This document shows, piece by piece, positions 61,090-64,000 of a stretch of 64,000 nt of DNA. Source of the stretch: Dipylidium caninum (Eukaryota; Platyhelminthes; Cestoda; Cyclophyllidea; Dipylidiidae). The notes under the pieces were generated by a model. The model saw nothing but the letters and a program-made list of their open reading frames with translations. It did not search any database and was not told the origin of the DNA. A program made the translations under genes and the position numbers. The stretch's first letter is position 1. Each line of letters begins with the position of its first letter. The stretch spans positions 372,001-436,000 of the forward strand of contig QEYB01001296.1 in the NCBI GenBank assembly GCA_017562135.1. The letters are read 5' to 3'.

Positions 61090-63088
61090 CCTGTTAACAT
61101 CAAAGCCCCCGGTTAAACTCAGGTGAACATAAATACCACACAAATGAGATTTAATCTCGCAGGCAAATAAACCATTTATATGTCGATAAGTCAACAATCT
61201 GTAGAAAAAATCGATTGAAAGATTTATTTGGCAATGACAACAGTTAGAACCATAAAATTTTGTTAGAACGCTTTGAATAGATAGGACGCCATATTCTCTT
61301 GTACATCCATCGTTATAATTGTGATTTCTGATTTCCAAAATTAGTTATATTCTTAGACAGCATCACGTTCTGATACACTTCGTGTTTTATTTCAACTTGT
61401 CCTGTACCCCATCATCGGGGGTTAATGTATTTTGGCGCGAACCCCGCCATGTGGATTCCAATCCCTTTCAGGTGTTAACAATGCTCGATACCCGTTACCA
61501 TATCGGGTGAGTTGGGTGTCTGTGCATTGAAGGAGACGCCCCTGGATGTAGATAGTTGCATTGCGAATTACTGCAATAAGCTGTGTACTCATGTTTGCGA
61601 TATCAATTTTGATAGGCCGACGATAAATACATGCAATGTTTTTCGTGACATCAATCACACCACTTTTCAAAATAACTCGGCAATATCAGAAAGACTAAGT
61701 TGACGCCGGGGATCCAACGTCTTAGTTAATAAACAAATGGACAAACTAAAGCCACGTATTAGCTCCGGTTGTTACCATCTTTCCTCATGATTTATTGTAT
61801 ACTAATTTAAACTAGCTCTGCCGTCTATCCAATATAAGGACGACTGCTTCGGGCGACTTTTGGGGTTGCCTATAGTCTTTCAGCGCTGTCAATGACACTC
61901 TCGGATTGGAGTCAAATGTCTATAAGCTGTTACCAGCAAATTAATAATGGAATTCCGCTTTTGTGGGGGGAACAGCAAAACTGATTAACTCGCACCTGAG
62001 AGTAATTGTATGGAGCGAGTTGTAGGCATCATTGAAATGCTCGTGTTTTTCGGACACACCTCAATCCTATCCGTCAATAAATAGAATTATGCGCCTTGAG
62101 AAAAAAAAACAACATTCGAACATACTTGAGATTTGATAATCAACGGCCTCCCCAAAAATCTCTCAAACTCGACACTGATGTTGAGCAGTGAAACCCACCT
62201 CCAAACCGTTTACAAATAATTTGATATAATCTTTAAATTACGCTCAAGATTATTCTTCCTTGGCTTAGGCGCCTTTACCCTTCTACTATGCTGTGGCGGA
62301 AATCCAGTACCCACTGCTACTGATCCCAATATATCTTGCTAAATGCGCCCCCGTAGCCTCAAGAAATTACACAGTAGTGCTCAACGACATCTATTCAATT
62401 CTGGTGATTTAAAGAAGCGAGAACAAGAGCTCACCGGTCCCGTGTCCATCCACAGTTGTTACTATCAACTTAACCCTACGTCCCGACACTATGCCAAACT
62501 TGAGCGCATAGTCGAAACAAATTAAAGCTCTCAGCTTCACATGCGTTAAGAGGTAATAGACTGTCTTTTTAGAATAACCTCTAAAGCAACTTTTAAGGAT
62601 CATCACAAAATCAGTTTCCCCGTAAGATTGCATCCCGAACACCCCAATTTTGTGTACTAACTTGCATTGACTTGATTTGTGGGATTTCGACCAAAAAACC
62701 CGCGATAAGAGTAAAGTACCCTCCGGATCCCAATATTTAATCTTGTATAGCACCAATCCAACTCGCAACCCAACATAAACCATCACTGATAGCGACATGA
62801 AATCCGAGTCAATTCCAATAAATTCTGACTACCCGCTTACTTGTGAAAGTCCGATATCTAATTCATGATTTCCGATATATTTAAGCATTTGTGTCAAAAA
62901 AGCTAATTCAAGAACAAGCCAACTCGGTGCAACTTACTCCTATTTGAGATGTCATCGAGCCAATTTAACAACTTTCCTTCTTTTTCGTACTTAAAAATGT
63001 ATCGGTTAACCAGGCAACGGCGATTCATTGAATTACTCAACATAAAAAGAAATTCGGGAGTAAATGTTCAAGTGGGACGGGTTTAATC
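61090..63088. other. Intergenic, 2.0 kb, no gene found
   Basis: Between the SLC35B1-like stop and the mS22 start on the same strand. AT-rich, with only short unrecognised frames. A 3' splice acceptor (gttaacag) abuts the mS22 start at 61091-61092. Confidence 0.5.
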
Positions 63089-63636
63089 CTATTCTCTTTT
63101 CGGTCTTGAGCAAGCAGAAGCTGAAAGAACAGTTGCTTGCGGCAGTGGTGAGGAAGGGGGTTGAATGTGCTGCTTTCTACACAGAATCTGGTCCGCTAAG
63201 AGGCCAGTGAAAACGAGTGTCGCACCCATCACCTGCAGCCAAGAGAGCGTGTGGCCAAATAACACAACCGAGGTGAGGACAGTGAAAAATTTCCGCGTAG
63301 TCGTTACAATGCAGCACATCAAAGACCCAAAATTCACCACCGTCGTGTAAATGAACATCTACGATGAAAAGATGGTAATAGCCGGTAAATCTTCATTGCT
63401 TCGATTTTATTGGAGGGTAGTTGAATGAGCGTATAGAAATGAGTGAGGCAACCTTTTTGTGTACACTTTAAATATTAGCGTAATAAGTCTTTTCTTTGAT
63501 AGGTGGGAAATTAAACCAAGGCTACTCACCTGACCAAAAGCGCTTACAACCCCAAAAAGAACGATGTTCAAGAGAGCGTATGGATATTTTTCGATAAATA
63601 ATAAAAAAGGAACCAATTCGCCCGTGAATATAATAG
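63089..63636 (-). CDS. SLC35B1: SLC35B1-like ER nucleotide(-sugar) transporter, C-terminal part
   Basis: Multipass ER carrier of the drug/metabolite transporter superfamily; mammalian SLC35B1 exchanges ATP and ADP (earlier described for UDP-galactose). Only the last two exons are found: 63636-63530 and 63358-63089, about 125 residues. Evidence is the family block TGELVPF, EKYPYALLNIVLFGVVSAFGQ across the first exon end, then MFIYTTVVNFGSLMCCIVTTTRKFFTVL and the GATLVFTGLLAD helix. The junction is GT-AG in phase 0. The first of these exons starts in phase 1, so more exons lie upstream; I could not find them in 63637-64000, and they are probably beyond the edge. Confidence 0.85.
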
Positions 63637-64000
63637 CTAAAATAATAAACTGTTATTAATGGGAAATCACCGAGTTCTTTGGTTTTAGTAATCAAAAGCT
63701 AGATTTGGATTGTTGAGGCATCTTGTCTTATAGTGTATAAATATAAGCAAAGGCAAAGGTGCCCAGAAAAAAAATTAGCTGTAGAACTCCCATCTGACGC
63801 ACCTCAGTTTCACAAATGTGATGCTACTATGCATCCACCAATAATGAGATCAGCTAAGTGTTCAAAGATGGCGAAATTGGTGCCTGAATCTTATTCGACG
63901 ATAACTAAATTACATCGGTCATAGTATTAAAAATGTCTTCGTACGCTTAAACCCGTTAGATTTGTTAAATGAGCACAGTTACAATTGTGGAAGTATGGTA
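63637..64000. other. Right edge, probably SLC35B1-like intron
   Basis: No minus-strand exon with a usable donor was recognised here. AT-rich. Confidence 0.4.

Noticed and set aside
61422..61703. Overlapping plus and minus frames between mS22 and the SLC35B1-like gene
   Set aside because: No recognisable motif, no splice context, and typical of chance open frames.

Overview
The window is eukaryotic nuclear DNA carrying multi-exon genes with GT-AG introns and conserved animal proteins. Compact spacing (about ten genes in 64 kb), many introns of only 29-40 nt beside a second class near 57-78 nt, and intergenic layouts that look adapted to spliced-leader trans-splicing all point to a parasitic flatworm, most likely a tapeworm. 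This rests on gene architecture and family recognition, not on a database match.

Layout from left to right. 1-2.7 kb: the 7TM part of a family B/methuselah-like GPCR (+), open at the left edge. 5.8-9.7 kb: SART1, a tri-snRNP splicing factor (-), divergent from RRM1, the ribonucleotide reductase large subunit (+, 10.3-13.1 kb). 13.2-16.7 kb: no gene found, one GC-rich patch. 16.7-24.8 kb: MSH6, mismatch repair (+), convergent with GBA2, a non-lysosomal glucosylceramidase (-, 25.1-37.5 kb). 38.1-40.0 kb: PCID2, TREX-2/mRNA export (+), divergent from GBA2 and convergent with a voltage-gated K+ channel beta subunit of the aldo-keto reductase fold (-, 40.3-50.4 kb), whose 5' half is split into tiny exons. 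52.2-57.2 kb: PIGM, GPI mannosyltransferase 1 (-). 58.6-59.2 kb: a PTPMT1-like mitochondrial phosphatase (-), 144 bp downstream of the mitochondrial ribosomal protein gene mS22 (-, 59.4-61.1 kb). 63.1-63.6 kb: the last two exons of an SLC35B1-like ER nucleotide transporter (-), cut by the right edge or continuing beyond it.

I rebuilt exon chains by hand from splice signals, reading phase and remembered human orthologues. SART1, GBA2, PCID2, PIGM, mS22, PTPMT1 and the K+ channel beta subunit close in phase from start to stop. RRM1 needs a 2-nt correction and has no in-frame ATG. MSH6 needs one TT-AG and one GC-AG junction.

The genes are mostly housekeeping: DNA precursor supply and repair (RRM1, MSH6), splicing and export (SART1, PCID2), mitochondria (mS22, PTPMT1), and glycolipid/ER metabolism (GBA2, PIGM, SLC35B1). 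I see no transposase, reverse transcriptase, CRISPR array or viral gene. The most interesting signals are a candidate mS22-PTPMT1 mitochondrial operon, the missing RRM1 start codon that a spliced leader ending in AUG could supply, the very small introns, and the micro-exon structure and altered active site of the channel beta subunit.
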